Shown here piece by piece: positions 23,901 to 35,900 of a stretch of DNA of 64,000 nt; the stretch's first letter is position 1; each line of letters begins with the position of its first letter. This stretch comes from Armigeres subalbatus (taxonomy: Eukaryota; Arthropoda; Insecta; Diptera; Culicidae): the NCBI RefSeq assembly GCF_024139115.2, contig NC_085140.1:293723293-293787292 (forward strand), in the 5' to 3' direction. The translations under genes were made by a program, and so were the position numbers. The notes beneath the pieces were generated by a model. It was not told the origin of the DNA. It saw nothing but the letters and a program-made list of their open reading frames with translations, and did no database searches.

Positions 23901-26900
23901 TGGAAACCTCCTACCGCTGCCAAGCGAGTATGATGATATGCACTTTAATGAAAATTTGTCTCGGCTCAACCATCTTTTCTATAAAATTAAACCGACTCAT
24001 TACCAAAAGTGCGTATTCTTAATAACTACTATTTCCGTCGATAGCGGCGGCCTGATTGAGCCACCCCGATAGCAACCACTACCACACCGATGCCGCTGCA
24101 TTTTCTGTTTTGGATTATATACATATGTCTCGCCTGTGACGTGGGTACAGGTGGGTTGCTGTTGGCGCGCTTCCCTGTGAAGCCGTCTTTTGAGAAGGTG
24201 CATAGCTTCTGCCACACAGTTTTAGGACTGAAGAAAGAAGATGTGAGATTACAGTGTCACCGCGGTGAACAATGTGCGTTCGTCAAGGTTTAAAGACCTG
24301 ACGCTCGCACAAAATATCGTGGACGAACACGACGAAAAACATGAAGTGGACATTGCGGGGAAGAAGCACAAGTTGAGAATAACGATGGAAGATGGAAGTG
24401 TTGAAGTGAAGGTGCACGATTTGCCGGAAAACGTTTTCGAAGAGAAGATCGTCGAGTTACTCAGTACGTTCGGTAAAGTGATTTCGCTGCGAGAGTTGAC
24501 GTAGGGTGATGGTTTTGAATTTGGTGAGATTCCGCTCGGCATATGGTCGGCGCGTATGCTTCTTCTTCTCCTTCTTATTGGCATTACATCACCACACTGG
24601 GACAGAGCCGCCTCACAGCTTAGTGTTCATTAAGCACTTCCACAGTTATTAACTGCAAGGTTTCTAAGCCAGGTTACCATTTTTGCATTCGTATATCATG
24701 AGGCTAGCACGATGATACTTTTATGCCCAGGGAAGTCGAGACAATTTCCAATCCGAAAATTGCCTGGACCGGGACCGGGAATCGAACCCAGCCACCCTCA
24801 GCATGGTCTTGCTTTGTAGCCACGCGTCTTAGCGCACGGCTAAGGAGGGCCCCGGCGCGTATGCTGGTTCAGCGAAATTTCGTGGGGCACGATCGATGGC
24901 CAGAGCAAAGAGCCCACACTGGTTTATCTTGTGTGCAGAACAAGAAACTGCTGGTCCAGAAGAGCTACGCCAACGTGACGAGACAATCTGGGCCACGATC
25001 ACAACCGAAGAAGAAGAGCGGCGCGAAACCTTCGATCGTCAAACCGGTTGAACAGCGTACTGTCGCTCCACCACCAGCAGCGCTGGAGACTTTTCCCGAT
25101 CTGCCTATGCCAGCGAGTCAGACTGAACCGTCTGGCTCAACAATACTATCAGCCAGCCAACCTCCGAGCAACGCACGAATGATGTCCCCAAGACCGCTAC
25201 TGCACCTGCAAAGCGCGCGCAGCTCATCGTCGTCGTCACTGCAAGCACAAACATACGGCGCCGACGTAGTCTTGGTCGACTTGTTTAACCCTTTTGTTAC
25301 CGACAAAAAAAACACCCTTACGTTACCGACAGGGTACCCGGGTACCCACGGACTTAAAATGATCATAACATAGTCAGTTTTTCACCGATTTCGACGATTT
25401 TGGTTGCTACGGATGCAGGAACTTACCCGCTATTCGATACATGTTACAGAGAACCGATTCGGATTACCTGGTAACCGGAATTCCGGATTAACTGGGCCAA
25501 GTCCCAAAGTATGTGTGAATTGAAGATATATATTCAACCAAATGAAGATTCCTTGCGTGATGACTAATAAACTTCGTTGGAAATTTAAAGAATATAACTT
25601 AACTACGTTACAGGACCTTTTTATGAGTTAATCCCGGAACGGTTATTCCGGAAACAGGTTCCCGTCGGGCCTAAAGTGGCCACAAACTCATTTTGAAGAA
25701 ACCCTGGCAATATGGGTATCAAAATTCATGAAATTGTTTCGGAAGCATGATCTGATAAGTAATTGGACCATTGGATGGTTTGACAACGGGCCGGTCATCC
25801 TGGAACAGGTTCCCGTGGGGCCTAAAGTGGCCACAAACTCATTCTGAAGAAACCCTGGCAATATGGGTATCAAAATTCATGAAATTGTTTCGGAAGCATG
25901 ATCTGATAAGTAATTGGACCATTGGATGGTTTGACAACGGACCGGTCATACTGGAACAGGTTCTCGTGGGGCCTAAAGTGGCCACAAACTCATTCTGAAG
26001 AAACCCTGGCAATATGGGTATCAAAATTCATGAAATTGTTTCGGAAGCATGATCTTTTGGGTTATTAGGCCATAAGATGGTTTGACAATGGACCGGTCAT
26101 TCTCACACAGGTTTCCGAGGGGACCCTCATTTAGAAGAAACACTTGCTCTCTTCTTTTCCCGTTATTTCTTGTCAAAAAGACTTAAAAATTCTTGACCGG
26201 TACTCAGAAATGATTTATAATGAACCACAGACGCTGTAAGTATCATTGGTGTTTGCTGAATAATTTACAAAACTAAAAGAACGACTGAAATTTTCAAAAA
26301 ATTTTATGGATGCAAAATGGGTTAAAAACGTGACAAAAGCGGAACGTGATGAAATCGGGTCGAAAATGTGATAAAGTCGGAGGTAGATAAAATCGGGGAG
26401 TGACAAAATCGGGTCAACACTGTATAACTTTTCACTTCTCTCTTCTCATTTCTCTCATTTCACTTTTCACTTTTTACTTTCAATTTCTCACTGCTCACTT
26501 CTCACTATTCACTCCTCACTTCTCATTCGACCCAATAACCATTCGGCCTAACAGCCATTCAGCCTGATGATCCAACATCAGTCCCATCTTCTTGGAAAAA
26601 CATGTTTCCGAAAATATTCCAAGAACTTTGATGCCAGGGTGTCTTCTAAATGAGTTTGTTGCCACTAAAGGCCTTTCGGGAACTTGTTCTAGCATGACTG
26701 TTCTGGTTGATATCCATCCTATGGTTTCAACTTTATGAATAACATGTTTCAGGGAAAATTCCAAGAATTTTGATACCCATATTGCCAGGGTTTATTCTAA
26801 ATGAGTTTTTGGCCCCTGCTGGCCTTCCGGGAACTTGTTCCAGAATGACCGTTCCGGTTGTTATCCATCCTATGGTCTCAACTACATGGAAACGTGTTTC

Positions 26901-29900
26901 CGGAACAATTCCAAGAATTTTGATACCCATATTGCCAGGGATTCTACCAAATGAATTAATGATCACTTTAGGCCATCCCCTCCGGGAACCTGTTCCAGAA
27001 TGACCGTTCCGGTTCATATCCATCCTATGGTCTCAACTACATGGAAATTATATTTGCGGAACAATTCCAAGAATTTTGATACCCATATTGCTAGGGTTTA
27101 TTCAAAATGAGTTTTTGGCCACTACGGGCCCTCCGGGAACCTGTTCCAGAATGATCGTTCCGGTTCATATCCATCCTATGGTTTCAACTATATGAATAAC
27201 ATGTTCCCGAAAAAAATCCAAGAATGTTGATACCCATATTGCCAGGCATGAATTTGCGGCCACTATAGGGCCCACGGGAACCTATTCCGGGATGTCCGTT
27301 CCGAGTCCATATGATCACGTGGTCCTAATACGTTGGGAAGTCATAATCCTCGAATTTTCTGCGAAACTGGTAGCTCAGGGTACAAGAAATCATCATTTGG
27401 ATTCTATAAGATCAACTTCTCCATTTTTGAGACATGGTCTAGCAAATCTGGAACTCCGGTAACCAGGTAATCCGGATCGGTCCTATGTGACATGGAACGG
27501 ATAGAGGATGAATTTCTTAATCCATAGCAAATGGAATCGTCCAAATCGGTTGAAAACTGACAAAGTTATGGTCATACCAAAACGTGGGTACCCGGGTACC
27601 CTGTCGGTACGTTACGGGGTAAAAATATTCAGAAGCCCCTCCCCAAGCCCCCCTTACTGGATTTTCATTTTCGTACCACCCAAACCTTAATTTTGCCGAG
27701 TTTGAAGATGTCACGGAGTTTCAATTTCCTGCGATGTTCAGAACCCTAAAAAAATTTCACTTGAAAACGAAAAAGGTACCCGGGTACCCTGTCGGTAACA
27801 AAAGGGTTAACCGATTCAATACGGATTTTTTTTCGTCGTATTTCAACATAAATTTTGGACATTCTGCTTCAATAACCATGAAAAGTAGAAATATGAGGTA
27901 ATTTTTTTTTGAGATCTTCTAGGGCTTCCAAACCTTCCTTGAGTTCAGATCTTGATGATCTACATAAACAAAGCTTTTTACGGGGCCTCAATCTTAATTT
28001 GAAGTTGGAAATGCTACTTGAGACATAAATAAACTATTTTTATCAAATCTCAGTGTTACCAGAACATGAACGGTACTCCAAACTATTCTTGAGTTCAGAT
28101 CTTGGAAGTCTACAAGATCAACAGAGTAATTCATAGGTTCCCGAGCTTGTGTGTTAGTTGGAGAAGCCCCATGGAACATCATTACAGCAGTATATATAAA
28201 ATACAACATTCTCAAAATATCTACGGTACTCCAAACAATTCTTGAGTTCAGATCTTGGAGGCCTACAAGACGAACAGAGTGATTGATAGGTTCCTGAGCT
28301 TGTGTGTTAGATGTAGAAACCGCATAGGACATGATTATGTCGATATATAAAAAATCTACATTCCCAGAAAAGCTACGGTACGCCAAACCATTCTTGACTT
28401 CAGATATTGAAGTTCTTGAAGTTCAACATTAACAGAGTGATTCATAGGGTCCTGATCTTGTATGTTAGTTGCAGCAACCCCATGGGACATCATTACACCA
28501 GTATATGCAAATCACAACATTCCCAGAGGTAATACAAATCATTCTTGAGTTCAGATATTGGAGGTCTTCAAGACCAACAGAGTGATTAATTGATTTCCGA
28601 GCTTGTGTGTTAGTTGGAGAAGCCACATGGAACATCATTACACCAGTATATACAAAATCCAATATTCACAGAATATCTACGGTACTCCAAATCATTCATG
28701 AATTCAGATCTTGGGGTTCTACAAGACCAACAGATTGATTCAAAAGCAACTCAGCTTATATGTTAGTTGTAAAAACCATCGTAAAAGTTGTAAAAGACAT
28801 CGTTACACCAGTATATGAAAATTTAAACATTCCCAGAATACCCCCGGTACTCCAAACGATTTTAGAGTTCAGATATTGGAGGTCTACGAGGCCATCCGAG
28901 TGATTCATAGGATCCTGTACGTGTGTGTCAGTTGTAAAAACCCCATGGGACATACGTTTTACGTACGTTTTCGATTTTTTGAAGTAATAAAAAAAGATAA
29001 ACTAGCAGCACTGCATCAGTTTGACAGGTATTCTGGCCAACTATTATCATGTGTAATTGTACACGATTTGAATAATCAACAAGGGAGATATGGAGTAGGA
29101 TAACTTTTTGATCATTTTGCTAAAAATAATTGGGTTTCCGCAACTAGTATTTCATTACCATATATACGTCCAATCAGGTGAACATTATACCATTTCGATA
29201 ACCTATTGTATAGAGTACTTTATAGTACAGAACACCAATCCGGTTGGTTTTCCAAGAAGTCAAAACCATTACTTGAATAATTTTTGGGACTGTTGGATAA
29301 AAGTACGTAGGAACCGGTGGGGCAAGAGTACGCATATGAATCTTCAAGTTATGATGTCAAACCCGTATCTCCGGCCGAAATAAGACTTCTTCCAAAGCGT
29401 AAAGATCCACAACTAAGAAAAAAGGGACAGAATTAGAAATTATCACAAGTTTTTAGGATAAGTTGAAGTAATTCGGTGTTAGAAAGGACTTAGCAAACAA
29501 AGCACTGAAGCGAAATAATGAAATTGTATTAGGGCTTGTTGTACACCTAAACATAGTACGAAAACACAATTTCATCTAAATGATAATTTCATTTATTCAA
29601 AAGAAACATTAATAAATTACGCAACGTTTAGCTGGGAGGGGTTGCGAGATGTGTGGAGATCCATATAATTTTTAGAGGATTCATACAAACAGTGTAAGAT
29701 AGGGGGGGAGGGGTGATGAAATAGCCAAATTTTACGTTACGTGATTGGTGGACTTTCTTTAAGGAAAATGCCTTTGTATACGCCACGCGAAACCTGATAT
29801 ATATTTTTACCTCTGTAGTTTTTTGTATATATAAAAAAACAATGGTTTTCCGTATGAAAGTGCACATTTTTAGGACCCCCTCCCCCTTTAAGAGTTACAT

Positions 29901-32900
29901 AATCTTTAAACATTCCCTAATATATGCTCATTAAACATCAATTAAAGGTTATTAACTCTTATTTGTGTTAATATATACTTGAAGCTCATGATTGGATAAA
30001 TGCGTACTCTTACCCCACCCGATGCGCACTTTTACCCCACCGGTGGGGTAAGAGTGCGTTTTTCACTTGTCTTGCAATAAGGGTTCTACTAAAACGAATC
30101 TCAATAATTTCAATATTTTTTCACACTGAGTAACATAAAGGAAGAGTATATGATCCATCGACACTGATTTGATATGCAGAAGCTTGCTTCATAAGGGCCA
30201 CATGATCGATTGAAAACTAAGTGCGTACTCTTGCCCCACTCTACTATATACAAATCATGACATTCCCGGAATATCTACGGCACCATACATGAGTTCAGAT
30301 ATTGGAGGTCTAAAAGACCAACAGAGTGATACATAGATTCTGAAGCTTGTTTGTTAGTTGAAGAACCATCATCGAACATCATTACACCATTATATAAAAA
30401 TCACGTTTTCCCAGAGCAATTACGGAGCTCCAGAATTCTACACACTAAGTGTTTCTTTCTCAAGCTCGGCAAAATTGGGCACCGCTGTATCTCAGTAAAT
30501 TTCAGAACTGAGCTTCGGTAGAAAATTTGGTTTATTACTGATTTTTGGCTAAATATATACCGTATCTCAGCAACTGAAACGTCACTTTTACTGAGATCTC
30601 GGCAAAAATCATGTTTGCTGAAGCTCGGCGGTGCCCACCTCGGGAAAATAAACAAAAAATGCTGAGATCTCGGCGAAAAAAATTAAGTGTGTATAACAGA
30701 GTGATGCATAGGCTTCCAAACTTGCTTGTTAGTTGGAATTCCACATTTTTTTCGTTCCTTGTATCGTCAATGGTGTTATAGAAGAAAGCTTGGTGTACGA
30801 GTACCACGGCGTCTCTTGATGACCGGATGTTGATGTGAATTATTGCTTAATCGATCAGAATTAGAGTAAGTTGCACCCCAAAGGCGTTGGTACTCTAATA
30901 CTTACTTGCTTCATACTTATTATACGTGTTATATATTTTATACGATATGTTTACCATTTCTATAAGTATTGAAACCACCAAGGGGTATCATGAGATGACA
31001 GTCTAACCAATAAATGAGGATTGCGTACCTAGAACTGAATAAAACTCGCAACACATTCAATCGACAATATAATTGGTTTCAGTATCGCACGGAGGTGGAT
31101 TTTACTGAGACTAACATTTATATGTAACAGTAAAGCAATTTACGTATGAATAATATCACAAAATTTCATTTCAAACGGTTTTCACCATACTTATCCCAAA
31201 ATGAATGAAATGTAATAGCTAAATCATGTTGCTAAAAGAAATCTATCTCTCAGTTCCTCTGCAACCATTTGATGTGATTCTTGAGATCGTCAACAGAAAG
31301 CGCTTCAGTAAAATTTCGAATCGACACGTTAAGCTCTGGTGCACTGCTGCAAGCATGCAGCACACTAGGAGTTAACTTTTTAAAGCAATGTAGCAAAAGG
31401 AATCAATAGTAAAGTTTCTCAATAATAATCTTCTTCATCGAAAAATATTTAGTAGACTGGTATCAGGTCATTGTTTGAAATTGTTGATTGTTGATGAAAT
31501 TTGTGTAAGGTGGTTATGGAAATGGAAGTGCGTCACGTCCTTACTGGAACGGGAGAGTCTGGTCAGCGTGACGAATAATAAAAAAAAAACTAGAGGTTCA
31601 TTACAAGAAGTATGGCGAAAGGGAGAGAGGTGTTGAAAATGGTAATTGTTCCACATGACGTACTATATGGATCTTCACTAGATGTCCTTCGCCATACATT
31701 TTTTTGACAGTAAACTCATGCTAGACCATCGTACATCTTCTTGCTGACCGATTTGAATTTAAAGAATTGAATTCATGGACAGTTTGGATTGTCGTACATG
31801 TTCAACGAATTTTAAAATGAGTCTATACTCTATACAGTCGCGATTCGCTGGTTGGGCCACGGCCTCGGCCCAACTAACGAATTCGGTTTTTTAGTTGGGT
31901 CAACTGACAGCCATTTGAACACGTGTATATCGACTTGAACGTCACAAATGATGTCCAGTGACGCCCAATCCCGTTTTCCGTGTTTACATTGAATTTTGAC
32001 GTACGGTTGCTTTTTAGTTGGGCCATTGCCCAACCAGCGGAGGCCCAACTAAAAAGTGACCCAAGTTTTAAGATCCCAACCAGCGAATCCCGACTGTACT
32101 ACCTCCGTCACCACACCACAAACGTCATCCTTGCTGGCGATTTCAACTGCGTACTGCGTGCATGCGACTCGTCCAGCTCGAATACAAGCCCATCCCTAAA
32201 AGCTGCCGTCAACCAGCTGCAGCTACACGATGCATGGGAGAAGCTATGACCACGTGATGCAGACTTCACATACATCAATTGGCATGTGCGATCTCGACTT
32301 GATCGTATTTACGTTAGTCGGGGACTACGTGACAAATTGCAGTCTGCTTTTACCCACGTCTGCTGCTTTACAGACCATAAAGTCCAAGACAGTCCAAGAT
32401 CAAATCTTTTTTCAAGTGGAAATCTCGAGCCTTCTACGAGGAATTCCACGACGCTCATCAGCACCTTTATGCGCAACTACTACTAGCGTACGACGGCTAC
32501 TATCACCAACCACAAATGATAACCACCATCAACCGTCTGAAAAGGAAAAACGTGCATGGAGGAGATAACAACAGCAGAAATCCTGTCTGCAGTCAGAGCG
32601 AGCGCACTGAAACGGTCTCCCGATGCCGACGGAATTCCGAGAGAATTCTATCTCCGCATGTTCGACGTCATTCACCGTGAGCCAAACTTGCTTCTCAATG
32701 AAGCACTCACTGGTAATGTTCCCCATGCCTTGGTAAAATGCATCATCGTACTAGTAAAGAAAAACGGCCCGAGCGTACCGGCCCATAACAGCGATCAAAC
32801 TGTTCTCTCGCATCCTAAAAAAACGGATGGAACGCGTTATGCAGATCCACCACATTCTGAGCAACGGACAGAAATGTTCGAATTCAGAACGCATCATCTT

Positions 32901-35900
32901 TCAGGCCATTCTTGCTCTGAAAGATCGGATTGTCAGTCTCCGTCACCACCGACGCGCCGGTAAGCTAATCAGCTTCGATCGGGTGCGGCATTCGTTTCTG
33001 TTCATCACCATGCGGTCGCTCGGTTTCAAAGTGGAACTTATCTCTCTGCTCTCGCGCATTGCCAGTCGGTCCACATCCCGGCTGCTAATCAATGGACACC
33101 TTTCTCATTCGTTCGAGATGGCACGGTCGGTGCGACAAGGGGATCCGTTGTCCATGCATCTAATTGTTTTGTAGGGGTGATCGGGGCAATATGGGCCACC
33201 TAAGGATATCGTCCCGAAAAGGGCTGAAAAGCTCTAAAAAACATCGTTCAAATGTAGTTGACTTATACTAGAGAATGTTACCTTTCATATTATGTCGATG
33301 AATGACGAAAAATGCGTTTGGAAATTGTTGGAATGCACTTTTGAAAATGTATTGATTTCAATGTGTGTTCCCGACTATACGGGGCAATATGAGCCACCAT
33401 TTGGGGCAGTATGGGCCACCCTTCCAAAACCTTTATTTAGGCGAAAAAAGTATCGTAATATGGAAGAATATAATATTCCTACAACAGTTGTGAGTATTCC
33501 ATACCAAATAAAATGAAAAAACTGCACAACAGCGGGCTGAACTGATTTGCCACTCTTCACCCTTTGAACAGCCACATTTCAATTGGTCAATGGTCATTTT
33601 TCTGTTTCTATCGCAGTAATGCGCTGTTGTAATTTTTCCGTAATGAATCTTACATATATGATAATATTCTTGTATTTGACTACTGAAATTTGAACTTGTT
33701 CATATTTTGAGGCCAGATATCTTGTTCTATGCAGGTATGCCCATATTGCCCCATAGAGACTGGTTTTGGAAAAAAAAAAGTTTTATGATAAATTCTGATT
33801 TGTATCAATATAAACATGTGTGCACAATATTCAATTTTAATATATCTTTTGATTGTGGTGTATTTTTGACCTGTATTTTTATCAGTTTTGTGTCAAAACC
33901 TTATTTATAAAATTGAAATCTTATAATAATTTTGCCTATGCATCGAAAATTTGCATTTTCAAGTGTATTTTCATGTTTGAATTGAATTTTAATGCGGTTT
34001 TCACGTTGATGCATACGTGGAGCATCCTCTTAAAGACCATATAACTTTTACATGATAAAACTTGTCAATAAGCTCAAAATGAGGGTGGCTCATATTGCCC
34101 CGTATGTTCATATTGCCCCTACTGCCCCTATCTCCATCCACTGATATGCAGACTAGAGCAAGCGTGTGGGGAGGATTTGCTTGTGGCATATGCGGACGAC
34201 ATCAGCATCGTCGTCACAACGGAGGCACGGATAGAAATGATCCGTGAAATATTCAACCAATTCTCTGTTGCAGCCGACGCAAAATTAAATTTGCTCAAAA
34301 CAATTGCAATAAATGTCGGATACTGCGAAGGTAACACAATCGATACCCAGTTGCTGCAAACGGCAAACGTAGTCAAAATTCTGGGTATTCCTTTCGGGTA
34401 TTCCTTTTCTCAACAAATGTGGTTGCAGTCTCGTCGTACGCTGACGCTGCACCAGAAGATAATATTGCTGAACACCTTCGGCACTTCCAAATTGTGGTAC
34501 CTCTCGTCGGTGCTGCCTCCACTAGGAATAAACACTGCGAAGATAAAAGCGACGATGGGGACGTTTCCTTCCGTATTGTAGATCCCTTCTCTTCCCCGCT
34601 GATCCTCGCCCTGCAATTCCAATTGATCAGCCCGACATCAAAATAATCCTTACATACTTATCCAAAATCCCCCAACAAATTCAACAAAACTCCTCCGCCG
34701 TGCAAATCCACCAACATTTCGTTCAACAAACGGAACGGCCTAAGGTGGAACCGGACTGTTTTGTTCCACCTTAGGCCGTTCCGTTTGTTGAACGAAATGT
34801 TGGTGGATTTGCACGGCGGAGGAGTTTTGTTGAATTTGTTGGGGGATTTTGGATAAGTATGTAAGGGTTATTTTGATGTCGGGCTGATCAATTGGAATTG
34901 CAGGGCGAGGATCAACGGGGAAGAGAAGGGATCTACAATACGGAAGGAAACGTCCCCATCGTCGCTGTTATCTTCGCAGTGTCTATTCCTAGTGGAGGCA
35001 GCACCGACGAGAGGTACCACAATTTGATCGACTGGCCACACGCATGTCAAAACATCGCCGTCAAACAGCTGTCTTGTACTAGTACTGTGTTTGTAAATGG
35101 AAAGATCGAACATCGGAAGCTACTATATACAATGCAGCGAGTAGCAAATGATAACTGCACCCATTGCGGGAACTAACAACAAGAAACGCTCCAACACAAA
35201 TTTTGCTCTTGTGCTCGTGTCGGCCCGGCGAGGACGGTCCTACAGCAGAGACTAACCGGGCTAATGGATTGATGGAGAAGATTCTCATTTGAAGACTTAG
35301 CGAGACCTGCACTGGCAGGTATCAACAAACAAAAACTAATAGCGATCCTACGAATGTTTATTAATTACATCAATTTTGTTAATTTAAGTAACGATGTTGT
35401 AGATGTAAATTTTTTAAAGGAGACACTTGCCATGCCGTTTCTTGGGGTCAGCCGTTTTCCTTACCTTCTCCCGACGTTTGGTCGTATCCTTCCTCTCTGG
35501 TGATCTGGCTTGGCACTAATACCTTTCTGATCGGCTTTCAACACGACCTTACTGAGCTTAGGAGTTTCACTGATGACGGCCATGGGTCTTCGGAGTTCTG
35601 CAGTTTGACGTTCCGCCAGCTGTTCTTCCTAAGCAAGGAGCCGAAACTTTAATTCGGCCTCCCTACTGGCCTCCGTAGCCTGGCTCATTGCCAACCTCTT
35701 CTCCTCATTAAGTAGGCGGATCTTTCGCTAAGCCTACTTACTGGCCTCAAGTAGGGACCTTCATTTCTGCTTTGCCTCTACAACGATATTGCAGTGGGTC
35801 ATCACCAACATCTTTAAATCTCTGCTGTATTTCCCGCGGTTATCCACATGATCACGTCCGAGATGTTCATGATCAGCTCAATTTTCCTGCTCCTGGTGGG

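Larger units (their letters stand above)
25289..27806. mobile_element. TTAA-flanked (piggyBac-type) non-autonomous element with internal arrays
   Basis: The ends are CCCTTTTGTTACCGACA and its complement, bordered by TTAA at 25285-25288 and 27807-27810. CCC-initial ends plus TTAA are diagnostic of piggyBac-type transposition. The next inner block GGTACCCGGGTACC is also inverted and occurs an extra time at the right end. Each arm then holds tandem 150-bp units, direct in the left arm and reversed in the right, around a pyrimidine-rich centre. No transposase is present in the 2518 bp. Confidence 0.9.
24090..27901 (+). pseudogene. LINE ORF1 (gag-like) carrying two precise insertions
   Basis: Three blocks form one ORF1 protein: 24090-24547, 24853-25288 and 27811-27901. 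The first contains an RRM-like fold (K-V-H-D-L-P-E-N-V-F-E-E-K near 24413, then F-G-K-V-I-S-L). A basic, serine- and proline-rich tail follows. It is broken by a frameshift near 24290 and a TAG at 24502-24504. A SINE and then a TTAA element interrupt it, and removing each with one copy of its duplication rejoins the frame up to TAA at 27899-27901. A related ORF1 is at 63213-64000. No ORF2 follows; the 152-bp satellite starts instead. This lies in the last intron of WASHC2. Confidence 0.75.
32097..35320 (+). pseudogene. 5'-truncated LINE ORF2 (L1/Tx1-like?), split by MITE and inverted duplication
   Basis: Coding traces in order: end of endonuclease (A-G-D-F-N-C near 32135, R-L-D-R-I-Y near 32293), RT fingers (D-A-D-G-I-P near 32622), R-Q-G-D-P-L near 33137, Y-A-D-D near 34187, and a C-terminal zinc-binding part (C-T-H-C-G-N at 35157-35174) with H-K-F-C-S-C after it. 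Several frameshifts are present. MITE E (33174-34128) interrupts it between the R-Q-G-D-P and Y-A-D-D motifs, and a 263-bp inverted copy interrupts the C-terminal region. The clade is a guess from the look of the Y-A-D-D-I-S motif and the C-terminal fold. Confidence 0.7.

Noticed and set aside
26733..27023. Open frames in the TTAA element arrays
   Set aside because: They recur with the 150-bp unit and have no domain; repeat shadows.
28000..28950. Regular repeats that might suggest a CRISPR array
   Set aside because: Units are about 152 bp, diverged, without unique spacers, in an insect genome. It is a satellite.
34410..35176. Mirror-image open frames around the palindrome
   Set aside because: They are the same LINE C-terminal sequence and its inverted copy read on both strands.
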